Below are positions 5,817-11,765 of a DNA stretch of 23,585 bases, piece after piece. The notes under the pieces are model-generated. The model searched no databases and was not told the origin of the DNA. It saw nothing but the letters and a program-made list of their open reading frames with translations. Position 1 is the stretch's first letter. The number at the start of each line of letters is the position of its first letter. Both the position numbers and the translations under genes were made by a program. Origin of the DNA: a virus; IMG/VR virus record IMGVR_UViG_3300037517_001660, positions 1-23,585 of that record. The stretch is one strand, 5' to 3'.

Positions 5817-5840
5817 AGTCAAGTACACTCTTAATTGACT
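5817..5840. promoter_or_regulatory. Inverted repeat with -35-like arm
   Basis: AGTCAA (5817-5822) and TTGACT (5835-5840) are perfect inverted repeats with a 12-base spacer. TTGACT is also a good -35, with a weak -10 (TAGAGA, 5858-5863) 17 bases on. This looks like an operator overlapping the promoter of the gene at 5881. Confidence 0.4.
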
Positions 5841-5880
5841 ACCAGTTTTGTTTTTAATAGAGATTATTTGGAGGAAATTT

Positions 5881-6081
5881 ATGAGTGTTGAAAGTTGCAA
5901 TGTTGTAAATCTGCTTATGGAAAAAATTTTAAAAATATATGAGAAAGAAAATCATAGAGATATTAGCCTTAGAAATGCCGTATATGGGCTAGATAAATCT
6001 AATCATTATTTTAATGTAGTCAGTAAATCACTATGGAAAACAGTAAATGAACAAGTGGATTACAATCAACAACAAAAATAA
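5881..6081 (+). CDS. Hypothetical small protein (66 aa)
   Basis: GGAGGA at 5870-5875 strongly supports the ATG at 5881. The protein is helical with mixed charge, one early Cys, and a Gln-rich C-terminus; no domain is recognised. It stands alone between a regulatory region and a terminator-bearing spacer, with its own possible promoter (5835-5863). The strong ribosome binding site suggests high expression; a small regulator or host-takeover protein is possible but unproven. Confidence 0.6.
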   Translation: MSVESCNVVNLLMEKILKIYEKENHRDISLRNAVYGLDKSNHYFNVVSKSLWKTVNEQVDYNQQQK

Positions 6082-6143
6082 ATTTACTTTTCATTTTTGA
6101 TTATGTATTTATTTACCGTCTAGCAAACAATTTTAAATTTAAT

Positions 6144-6201
6144 CGGACGCAAGTCTGTAATTCTATCGGGTGTTTCTTTGCTAGGCCGCCCGATAGTTTT
6201 T
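6144..6201 (+). ncRNA. Structured element: GNRA hairpin followed by terminator (possible small RNA)
   Basis: CGGAC (6144-6148) pairs with GTCTG (6153-6157) around a GCAA tetraloop, and five bases later the terminator stem begins. The two hairpins in a row, in a 191-base gap, could be the 3' part of a small RNA or simply the 3' end of the preceding mRNA. No clear promoter is visible between 6082 and 6140. Confidence 0.3.
6163..6201 (+). terminator. Rho-independent terminator
   Basis: CTATCGGG (6163-6170) pairs with CCCGATAG (6189-6196), extended by a G-U and a G-C pair inside, followed by five T's. It ends transcription from the gene at 5881. The loop is long (about 16 bases), so strength is moderate. 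Confidence 0.75.
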
Positions 6202-6272
6202 ACAAAATTAAACAGAAATAGATAATTAATTGACGATTAATTAAACATATAACTTTATTTTCAAGGTATTAA

Positions 6273-6491
6273 ATGAATAAAAAATGCGTCTGTTTGCCAA
6301 AAAGAAAATGTTTCTACTGCGAAACTTGGGAGTGTTGGGACCAATTAAACGCCGAACAAAAAGCAGCAGGAGAAAAACTAGCTCGAGCAATGAGCGTTAG
6401 GCCAGTGGACCGAGATAATTTACGAGCAGCGATCCAAACAATGTCAAAATTAAACCTTGATATTAAATCAATCCCTCTTGAGATGTTTTAA
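6273..6491 (+). CDS. Small cysteine-cluster protein (72 aa)
   Basis: The ATG follows AAGG with seven-base spacing. The N-terminus carries five cysteines in 18 residues (CVCLPKRKCFYC then C at residue 21), a likely zinc-binding knot, followed by an Ala/Glu-rich helix and a second helix ending IPLEMF. Not recognised. It starts the operon that runs to the methyltransferase genes. A nucleic-acid or protein-binding role is possible. Confidence 0.6.
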   Translation: MNKKCVCLPKRKCFYCETWECWDQLNAEQKAAGEKLARAMSVRPVDRDNLRAAIQTMSKLNLDIKSIPLEMF

Positions 6492-6494
6492 ATT

Positions 6495-6647
6495 ATGGAA
6501 ACACAAATTAAAAAACCAACACATGACGATGTTATTAATTATCTAATCGCAACATTCTATCAATACAGGATAGGCGGCAGATCGCAATGCAGACGATTGG
6601 CGATTGAATTACTGGCAGAATTAAAGGCGCTAGGTGTTTATGAGTAA
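6495..6647 (+). CDS. Hypothetical 50-aa protein
   Basis: A 50-codon frame starting at the ATG three bases after the previous stop and ending at TAA 6645-6647. It has a polar N-terminus, then YLIATFYQYRIGG and a Leu/Ala/Glu-rich helix, with coding-like codon use and one Cys. The upstream ribosome binding site is weak, so it may rely on re-initiation after the 72-aa gene. Its last eight bases overlap the next start. Not recognised. Confidence 0.5.
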   Translation: METQIKKPTHDDVINYLIATFYQYRIGGRSQCRRLAIELLAELKALGVYE

Positions 6648-6819
6648 TATTTGGAAATTAATTTATGTTTTTTTAGTCGCCCTGTCTGGTTTTTTTCTTG
6701 GCACACAATTTCAAAAAACAGGTTGGGACCAGACAACTTGTCACGAATCCAGAGTAATGAAATACCGCCACAGTTATTGGTATGACACACAAGTTTATTG
6801 TGTAAAAACGTTAGACTAA
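6640..6819 (+). CDS. Small single-pass membrane protein (59 aa)
   Basis: The ATG at 6640 is preferred over a GTG at 6634; it overlaps the end of the previous gene. Residues 4-23 form one hydrophobic segment (IWKLIYVFLVALSGFFLGT), followed by a polar, probably periplasmic tail with two cysteines (at about 36 and 55) that could form a disulphide. Not recognised. Such proteins in phage early regions often alter the host envelope, for example in superinfection exclusion; that is only a possibility here. Confidence 0.6.
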   Translation: MSNIWKLIYVFLVALSGFFLGTQFQKTGWDQTTCHESRVMKYRHSYWYDTQVYCVKTLD

Positions 6820-6844
6820 TTTAATTATTATTTATAGAATAATT
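6811..6844 (+). promoter_or_regulatory. Possible promoter with dyad upstream of the XRE gene
   Basis: AATTATT (6823-6829) and AATAATT (6838-6844) are inverted repeats with an eight-base spacer. TTAGAC (6811-6816) and TAGAAT (6835-6840) form a fair promoter with 18-base spacing that overlaps the dyad. Autoregulation by the XRE protein is plausible. Confidence 0.35.
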
Positions 6845-6863
6845 GAAATTTATTGGGGGGATT

Positions 6864-7127
6864 ATGATTCGCAAAATTGGGCGATTTAAATATATTGCCA
6901 GCGTCGTTAGAGCAGCACGGTTAAAATTTCCAAACATGTCTCAAGAAGTACTGTCCGCAGAAATTGGTTATCAGAATGCGCAGTTTATCTCAAATGTTGA
7001 GCGTGGGCTTTGTACAGTGCCAGCAAAACGCATTGCTAAATTATGTGAAGTTTTAAAAATAGAACCGCACGAAGTAGTTAATGCGATTGTGCAGGATTAT
7101 GAAAGTCATATTAGGAGTAGGTTATGA
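6864..7127 (+). CDS. XRE-family HTH transcriptional regulator (87 aa)
   Basis: A run of six G's (6855-6860) serves as ribosome binding site for the ATG at 6864. Residues 25-70 match the XRE/lambda-repressor-like HTH: MSQEVLSAEIG, then the recognition helix QFISNVERG, then a conserved region ending in LCEVLKIEPHEV. A short basic N-terminus precedes it and there is no C-terminal dimerisation or cleavage domain, so it is Cro-sized. The dyad at 6823-6844 just upstream is a candidate autoregulatory site. It overlaps the MazG-like gene as ATGA. HTH family confidence is high; its targets are unknown. Confidence 0.8.
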   Translation: MIRKIGRFKYIASVVRAARLKFPNMSQEVLSAEIGYQNAQFISNVERGLCTVPAKRIAKLCEVLKIEPHEVVNAIVQDYESHIRSRL

Positions 7128-7426
7128 TTGATCAAGATCAAATAAATGAATGCGAAATTTATAGAACTGCGCTTGAAAAATTTGGAAGTAATAATCAATT
7201 AATTGCCGCAGTTGAGGAATTAGCAGAATTGCAGCAAGTGTTGTGCAAATTTGTAATAGGTAAACCAGTAACAGCAGATCAAATTATAGATGAGTTAGTT
7301 GATGTTAATATTGTACTGAATCAGGTGCAGATGATTTTTCATAATAACAAAATGATTACCGAGCAAAATTTGAGCATTAGGAAAGTGGTTAAATTAATAA
7401 AGTTAAAAATGAGGATTGGGTTATGA
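7124..7426 (+). CDS. MazG-like nucleotide pyrophosphohydrolase (100 aa)
   Basis: AGGAG precedes the ATG, which overlaps the previous stop. The all-alpha NTP-PPase signature is present: EELAEL at 31-36 (the E-x-x-E metal ligands) and DELVD at 56-60 (E57 and D60). These enzymes hydrolyse nucleoside triphosphates to monophosphates, in some cases house-cleaning modified dNTPs or lowering ppGpp. Phage copies are common and are thought to support nucleotide supply during infection. Length and motif spacing fit the single-domain MazG-like type. It is coupled to the next gene through a further ATGA overlap. Confidence 0.75.
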   Translation: MIDQDQINECEIYRTALEKFGSNNQLIAAVEELAELQQVLCKFVIGKPVTADQIIDELVDVNIVLNQVQMIFHNNKMITEQNLSIRKVVKLIKLKMRIGL

Positions 7427-7758
7427 GCGTTTGGACACTGGAAAAAATTAAGAGTTGTGAGGAAATTAAGTTTGGAACGATTATTGGCTTATCTGATAGC
7501 AATGCAAAATCTATATATATAAGAACAATGAATGACGGCTCCATGCAAGTTCTTAGTGAAGCCATTGGCCTACGGCACTGGAATGAATTTAAGATGGTTA
7601 GATTCTACCGCCCAGACGGCAGCGAGATATTGCCGCCGGAGGATAAAATTGAAGCACAACCAGCCGTGCAAATTGATTTATATCAAAGAGTGAAAAAACT
7701 TGAAGATCAAGTATATTTTTTAATTAATAAAAAAGATTCTACGCAAGAAAGATTTTGA
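7423..7758 (+). CDS. Hypothetical protein with C-terminal coiled coil (111 aa)
   Basis: Coupled to the MazG-like gene by an ATGA overlap. The N-terminal 70 residues look like a compact beta-rich domain (FGTIIGL, MQVLSEAIG, FKMVRFYRPDG); a Pro-rich linker is followed by a short coiled coil (about residues 85-103). Similar small proteins with a terminal coiled coil are frequent in phage early operons without known function. I do not recognise the family. Confidence 0.6.
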   Translation: MSVWTLEKIKSCEEIKFGTIIGLSDSNAKSIYIRTMNDGSMQVLSEAIGLRHWNEFKMVRFYRPDGSEILPPEDKIEAQPAVQIDLYQRVKKLEDQVYFLINKKDSTQERF

Positions 7759-7799
7759 TTTGGAGCTTTAGGATTATCTGCGAAATAAAGTGAGGGTGT

Positions 7800-8432
7800 A
7801 TGAGAGAGTATGAAATCATAGATAAAAAAGCACTTGAGAGATGGCTAGATGATTCAAGGTCAAATCCCAAGAATTTTATATCTGGACTGCTTTATGAATT
7901 TGGAAGAGCGGAGCATGTAGTAATTGATGAAATGAAAAACGAAATCGACGCACTAAAAGCCCAGCTTGCTAGTGCGAAAGAAAATGCTGTTTTTTATGCC
8001 AGGTTTTGGTCTAAAGTTTCAGTTTTAAGAAAAAACGAATGCTGGAATTGGTTATCTAGTATTTCTCCTAATGGGTACGGAAAAATATCGCGCAATAATT
8101 ATCCTCTTTCTGCTCATGTTGAGTCATACAAATATTTCCATTCCGATTATGATAAAAATTTATGTATAGACCATATATGTATGAATAGAAAATGTGTAAA
8201 TCCGCACCACTTAAGACAAGTGAGCTTCAGAGATAATTGTGTATATAATTCAAACTCTGTTTCGGCTAAAAACCTAAGCAAAGAAGAATGCAAACATGGT
8301 CATAAATTTACGGACGGCAACACTATAAAGAAGTTAAAGAACGGTAATATACATAGACTATGCCGAATTTGTCGAGATTTGAGCAGTAAAGAAAGCAGAG
8401 CGAGACAAAAAATCCAGAGAATGGTTGGATAG
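7800..8432 (+). CDS. HNH endonuclease fused to a phage N-terminal coiled-coil segment (210 aa)
   Basis: GAGGG supports the ATG at 7800. Residues 1-62 form a helical segment ending in a coiled coil (EIDALKAQLASAKE) unlike standard HNH enzymes. From about residue 68 the protein is a typical phage HNH endonuclease: CWNWLSSISPNGYG, then the HNH core IDHICMNRKCVNPHHL (H125, C127, C132, N134, H136), then RDN. A C-terminal zinc motif follows, with C-K-H-G-H at 164-168 and C-x-x-C at 188-191. These enzymes are often homing-type nickases. The fusion suggests that an HNH cassette inserted into an older phage gene. Confidence 0.8.
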   Translation: MREYEIIDKKALERWLDDSRSNPKNFISGLLYEFGRAEHVVIDEMKNEIDALKAQLASAKENAVFYARFWSKVSVLRKNECWNWLSSISPNGYGKISRNNYPLSAHVESYKYFHSDYDKNLCIDHICMNRKCVNPHHLRQVSFRDNCVYNSNSVSAKNLSKEECKHGHKFTDGNTIKKLKNGNIHRLCRICRDLSSKESRARQKIQRMVG

Positions 8433-8447
8433 CTTGAAGGGGGATAA

Positions 8448-8675
8448 ATGAGTAATTGGCGAATTTGGTTAATAAATAAATTGATTGGTGATAAAAGCTA
8501 TATGAAAAACATTCGCATAAATGGTGATGTGTTTATGCTGAAAAACACCAGTTATTTATACGGTTGCGAGTTTAATGGAAGGATTTATGCTAGTGACGGT
8601 AGAGAGTTTGCTATTCCTATTGGTAAATTTAAATATCGCAGAATAGAAATGCAAAAACAGGAAAATGCTTTATGA
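8448..8675 (+). CDS. Hypothetical small protein (75 aa)
   Basis: GGGGGA six bases before the ATG is a strong ribosome binding site. The protein has an N-terminal aromatic helix, WRIWLINKLIG, that is not long enough for a clear membrane span, then a beta-rich part with RINGDVF, YGCEFNGRIYASDG and a basic end. Not recognised. Its stop overlaps a further ATG at 8672. Confidence 0.55.
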   Translation: MSNWRIWLINKLIGDKSYMKNIRINGDVFMLKNTSYLYGCEFNGRIYASDGREFAIPIGKFKYRRIEMQKQENAL

Positions 8676-8725
8676 AACCAAAAAAGAAAAAGAAACTAAC
8701 CGCGACGATGTGGGCGAAAGAATAA
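8672..8725 (+). CDS. Possible 17-aa lysine-rich micro-ORF
   Basis: An ATG overlapping the previous stop (ATGA) opens a 17-codon frame, MKPKKKKKLTATMWAKE. The ATGA overlap is the same arrangement used by several real gene pairs here. It is too short to support on coding statistics, and it may simply be spacer before the glycoside hydrolase gene. Confidence 0.25.
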   Translation: MKPKKKKKLTATMWAKE

Positions 8726-8751
8726 TTTAGGCAATCAAGCCGAGGGGAATT

Positions 8752-9816
8752 ATGAAAATATTAATGCTGTTACTATTATTAGCCTGCGAAAAACCACAAC
8801 CGCCTAAACCCGATCCAGTGACAGTACAACCGCCAGTGTCATTGCCGACAACTGATAGTGCGAAATATAATCTATATTTAAAAGGTGAATTACGTGGCGC
8901 TAATATGTACCAGCAAGAAAAAGGATCAAGTGCTGGTCAGGTTTGGAATCCAAACATTACGCTGCAAGATTTAAAAGACTTAAGAAATGCTGGTGCTAAC
9001 TTTGTTAATTATTCTGTGCCAGGTGTTTTTGATGTCAATAAATATACTAAGCGAAATGATTTTGTGACCAAATTAGACACGTTAATCAAACATGCGTCAG
9101 ATGCTGGTTTGTATATCGTTATAGCATTTAGAACAGGCCCAGGCCGTGGTGAATATGACATTACCAATGATGGCATTAATAATAAGAAAGTTTACACCGA
9201 TGCCGCTGCTCAAACTGCCTATATCGAAATGTGGAAATTCATTGCGACGAAATACAAGGATAATAAATACATTGCTGGTTACGATTTAATGGTTGAACCG
9301 CATGATATTGACGCCGCTAAGTGGTCAGCATTTGCGCAAAAATTAGTTGATGCGATTAGAGCAATTGATGGCAATATGCCGATTATTGTCCCGGCGCCAG
9401 ATTGGTCAACGGTTGACGGTTTAAAAATGATAGGCAATTTAAAAGGGAATAATTTAGTTTATGCTGTACACCAATATGAACCCTATGAATATTCGCATAA
9501 TAATAAAGGCAATGTTGATGCGGCGATTAAGGAATTAAATGCGCTTTACTCAAGTATTTATTCATGGATTAATTTGCATAGATCACCTGTTATTGTTAAT
9601 GAATTTGGAGTGGCGAATAAAGTAACTAATGGCGAGAAATTTATAGCTGCGCAATTAGCGAAATTAGATGGCGCAAAGATTTCGTATGCTGCTTGGATTT
9701 GGGAAGTTGAATATGACAAGGATTATGATTATGCTGAGTTTGATTTCAAAGACAAGGCAGCAATTCTGAATGAATATAAGAAGTCATGGGCTAAGAATGT
9801 GGAGTTTGTGAGATGA
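8752..9816 (+). CDS. GH5-like glycoside hydrolase lipoprotein (354 aa)
   Basis: GAGGGG precedes the ATG. A short signal peptide ends in the lipobox LLAC (residues 9-12), followed by a Pro-rich linker (about 13-35), so the enzyme should be a membrane-anchored lipoprotein outside the inner membrane. The remainder is a clan GH-A TIM barrel resembling GH5 cellulases and mannanases: RGANM at 48-52, YDLMVEPHD at 177-185 with the acid/base E182, VHQYEP at 239-244, NEFG at 283-286 with the nucleophile E284, and W315/W317. The Asn that normally precedes the acid/base is Val181. The substrate is unknown; host capsule, exopolysaccharide or envelope glucan are options. A full-length lipoprotein GH5 in an early phage operon is unusual and may be a recent acquisition. 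It overlaps the next gene as ATGA. Confidence 0.8.
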   Translation: MKILMLLLLLACEKPQPPKPDPVTVQPPVSLPTTDSAKYNLYLKGELRGANMYQQEKGSSAGQVWNPNITLQDLKDLRNAGANFVNYSVPGVFDVNKYTKRNDFVTKLDTLIKHASDAGLYIVIAFRTGPGRGEYDITNDGINNKKVYTDAAAQTAYIEMWKFIATKYKDNKYIAGYDLMVEPHDIDAAKWSAFAQKLVDAIRAIDGNMPIIVPAPDWSTVDGLKMIGNLKGNNLVYAVHQYEPYEYSHNNKGNVDAAIKELNALYSSIYSWINLHRSPVIVNEFGVANKVTNGEKFIAAQLAKLDGAKISYAAWIWEVEYDKDYDYAEFDFKDKAAILNEYKKSWAKNVEFVR

Positions 9817-9932
9817 AAGAATTTCCAGATTATTTCAATATCATCGTGACAGCTATTTTTTTCGCATGGTTAGTGACTACAATTATTTATTGGCTTATCT
9901 ATATTGGATACACAATGGGGCAAGGCAAATAG
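9813..9932 (+). CDS. Small membrane protein (39 aa)
   Basis: The ATG overlaps the glycoside hydrolase stop. The polar start MKEFPDYFN is followed by a hydrophobic segment of about 22 residues (IIVTAIFFAWLVTTIIYWLIY) and a short Gly-rich tail. One membrane span is clear. No ribosome binding site is evident, so expression would be coupled to the hydrolase gene, and a functional link, such as shared action at the envelope, is conceivable. The next gene begins one base after its stop. Confidence 0.55.
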   Translation: MKEFPDYFNIIVTAIFFAWLVTTIIYWLIYIGYTMGQGK

Positions 9933-9933
9933 T

Positions 9934-10380
9934 ATGGGATTTGAAAACGGCAATAAAAAAGACAGCAAACATTATTGGCTTACGCCGCCATCACTCATGG
10001 CAGAGTTGCAACGTGAGTTTGATTTTAATTATGATCCTTGCCCATACCCCAAGCCGCCTGAGTATGATGGTTTAACAGTGGAATGGGGTAGCTCTAATTA
10101 TGTCAATCCGCCGTTCGGTAGTTTTATAGATAAGCATGGCAAGAAAAAAGGGCCTACAGCGTGGGCGAGAAAGTGCATCGAAGAGTATAAAAAAGGCAAA
10201 AAAGTTGTTATGGTTTACCCTATTGATAAATGGGTGTTAATGTTGATTGAACATGCCAGCGAAATAAGAAATCTAAAAGACGTAAAATGGCATGCTACCG
10301 AGGATAATACCGCAGGCAAAGGCACTGGTAGGCATATAGCTTGCTTTGTATTGGATCCAGAACATGGCAGGAGTTTGTGA
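9934..10380 (+). CDS. Phage DNA N6-adenine methyltransferase (Dam family)
   Basis: The first ATG after the preceding stop (9934) is chosen over longer in-frame starts. The 148-aa protein has the phage Dam-type layout: W-x-T-P-P (residues 15-19) with the following helix, FDFNYDPCP at 29-37, and the catalytic NPPF at 58-61, then a Trp-Ala helix. Members transfer a methyl group from S-adenosylmethionine to adenine, often in GATC. Phages use them to escape restriction or to time replication and packaging. Length fits this compact family. Family assignment is confident; the recognised site is not visible. Confidence 0.8.
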   Translation: MGFENGNKKDSKHYWLTPPSLMAELQREFDFNYDPCPYPKPPEYDGLTVEWGSSNYVNPPFGSFIDKHGKKKGPTAWARKCIEEYKKGKKVVMVYPIDKWVLMLIEHASEIRNLKDVKWHATEDNTAGKGTGRHIACFVLDPEHGRSL

Positions 10381-10384
10381 AGTG

Positions 10385-10570
10385 ATGATCACAATTGTTA
10401 AAATCGAAAATGGATATTTAATTAGCACACTAAGTGGACGCCAATATGTGTCTGGTCCTGCGCATCGTCAACTTAGTATTGTGTTAAAAAAGGCGCTTAT
10501 GGAATTAAACAAGCGTCCAGAGGCAAAAAAAGAAAGTCTAAAAATAGCAAATTTGACACAACCAGAATAA
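10385..10570 (+). CDS. Hypothetical small protein (61 aa)
   Basis: Two in-frame starts lie close together: GTG 10382 and ATG 10385. AGGAG at 10369-10373 is eight bases from the GTG and eleven from the ATG, so the GTG may be the true start. The first half is beta-rich (ITIVKIENGYLIST and RQYVSGP), the second half a basic helix. Similar small beta-alpha proteins are common in phage early operons. Function is unknown. Confidence 0.55.
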   Translation: MITIVKIENGYLISTLSGRQYVSGPAHRQLSIVLKKALMELNKRPEAKKESLKIANLTQPE

Positions 10571-10601
10571 ACTTTACTCTATTACTATCATTAGCAAAGG
10601 A

Positions 10602-11354
10602 ATGCTGTTGATAGTAAAACGCGCTATATTATGGCCTGACACTCATATAGGCATCGATGAAAGCCATGACCATAGAGCTGTTGAATTAGCTCTGTGGATT
10701 TGCCGCGAATTACAACCAGAATACATTTATTTTTTAGGCGACTTGGCAGATTTTTACAGCGTCATGTCACACACTAAAGACCCTAACTATAGATCAATTT
10801 TAAAAGATGAACTTTATTTGGTTAATAAATTCTTGGACAGAGTTAGGGACGAGAATAAAAATTGCGAATTACATTTCATTGAAGGCAATCACGAAAATCG
10901 CGCATCCAGATATTTAGCAGAGAAGGCACCTGATTTGATCGGGATTTATACAGTAAACGATTTGTTGATGCTCGAATCAAGGAATATTAATTATCATGCC
11001 TATGGTCCAAGTCAATTAGTGCAAGTGATGGACACAAATCTTTATGCTAGGCATGAACCCTATGGCAGATCGCCAGAGGCATCTGCACGTAAAGCAATGT
11101 GCAGTTTAATTAATGGACATGATCACAGAATAGCTCAAATTAAAATATCATCTGCCCATGGTAATGTTTGTCATGGCATCTCATGTGGTTGGTTGGGCAA
11201 TGCAAATCATAAAATTTTTAGTTATGTAAAAACCAGAGCGCAATGGCAATTAGGATTCGGCATTGTAACGGATATTGATGGCATCTGGTTTTACCAACAG
11301 GTTTATATACAAGATTATAAATGTATTGTGGACGGAGTTTTGTATGCTCTCTAA
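10602..11354 (+). CDS. Calcineurin-like metallophosphoesterase
   Basis: All metallophosphoesterase motifs are present, numbering from ATG 10602: D-T-H at 13-15, GDLAD at 46-50, GNHEN at 95-99, a His in YARHEP, and INGHDHR with the final metal ligands. These dinuclear-metal enzymes hydrolyse phosphomonoesters or diesters, including nucleotides, cyclic nucleotides and DNA ends. Phage homologues are common. AAAGGA (10596-10601) touches the ATG at 10602, which is too close; the TTG at 10608 is correctly spaced, so translation may really start there (two residues shorter). The substrate cannot be read from the sequence. The 3' end overlaps a small membrane-protein gene. Confidence 0.8.
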   Translation: MLLIVKRAILWPDTHIGIDESHDHRAVELALWICRELQPEYIYFLGDLADFYSVMSHTKDPNYRSILKDELYLVNKFLDRVRDENKNCELHFIEGNHENRASRYLAEKAPDLIGIYTVNDLLMLESRNINYHAYGPSQLVQVMDTNLYARHEPYGRSPEASARKAMCSLINGHDHRIAQIKISSAHGNVCHGISCGWLGNANHKIFSYVKTRAQWQLGFGIVTDIDGIWFYQQVYIQDYKCIVDGVLYAL

Positions 11355-11430
11355 ATGGCAAAACTTTTTAATTGATTTAATCCTTTGGTTGTCTTTAATG
11401 TTGGCGGTGTATTTATGGACGCAAATTTAA
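11344..11430 (+). CDS. Nested 28-aa membrane protein
   Basis: GGAG at 11334-11337, six bases before the ATG, is a proper ribosome binding site located inside the phosphoesterase gene. The frame encodes MLSKWQNFLIDLILWLSLML and a short tail: nearly the whole peptide is a single membrane helix. It overlaps the genes on both sides (11 and 16 bases). Compact overlap plus a good ribosome binding site argues for a real gene despite the size. Function is unknown. Confidence 0.5.
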   Translation: MLSKWQNFLIDLILWLSLMLAVYLWTQI

Positions 11431-11684
11431 AGCTGTTAAAGTTTACAATTGATGATCCGATTGCTGCGCGACTTAATGGATTAAAAGATTTATTAGAGCA
11501 AACAAATGATGATTACGGTTATGATCTAATAAAATTATGCTTAGATTATTTTGCAATCTATGAACCAGCAGAGCATATTAACGAATGTGAAATGTGTATG
11601 CGCCAAGCGCTGTTTCATTGGATTAATTACTGTTTAGAAAATAATATTCCGTTGCCAATCAGTGATGAGCTAATCAACAAATAA
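11415..11684 (+). CDS. Hypothetical acidic helical protein (89 aa)
   Basis: The ATG at 11415 is inside the nested 28-aa gene; longer in-frame starts have no support. The protein is acidic and helical, with four cysteines, two of them in an E-C-E-M-C motif near residues 57-60 that could bind metal. No domain is recognised. The upstream ribosome binding site is weak, so translation probably depends on the overlapping 28-aa frame. Confidence 0.55.
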   Translation: MDANLKLLKFTIDDPIAARLNGLKDLLEQTNDDYGYDLIKLCLDYFAIYEPAEHINECEMCMRQALFHWINYCLENNIPLPISDELINK

Positions 11685-11693
11685 TAATGCATG

Positions 11694-11722
11694 TTGACAT
11701 TATTAAAAAATGAGCAGAGCAT
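11694..11722 (+). promoter_or_regulatory. Perfect -35 (TTGACA) with weak -10 ahead of the parB-like gene
   Basis: TTGACA occurs at 11694-11699; 17 bases on is GAGCAT (11717-11722), a poor -10. If used, it would drive the ParB-like and cytosine methyltransferase genes. The match may be chance. Confidence 0.25.
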
Positions 11723-11765
11723 TTTACTGTCCTGCGGACAAAACTTTAACTTAGCGAGTGTAAAG

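Larger units (their letters stand above)
5328..5880. other. Non-coding regulatory region with operator-like sites
   Basis: About 550 bases without a standard gene. It contains a perfect palindrome (5341-5355), an imperfect copy around a TATAAT (5383-5403), a GC-richer segment with an orphan open frame (5475-5660), three copies of AGGTTTATT (5493, 5613, 5729), a second copy of TAATACTTA plus TTAAATTCTAAAA (5781-5803), and an inverted repeat before the next gene (5817-5840). It could be a control region or replication origin (inference). Confidence 0.6.

Noticed and set aside
11344-11354. Frameshift joining the phosphoesterase and the following gene
   Set aside because: The phosphoesterase has all its motifs and a proper stop, and the overlapping frame has its own ribosome binding site.
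11729-11739. Small hairpin GTCC-TGC-GGAC ahead of the ParB-like gene
   Set aside because: Only four base pairs and a three-base loop; too weak to call a regulatory structure.
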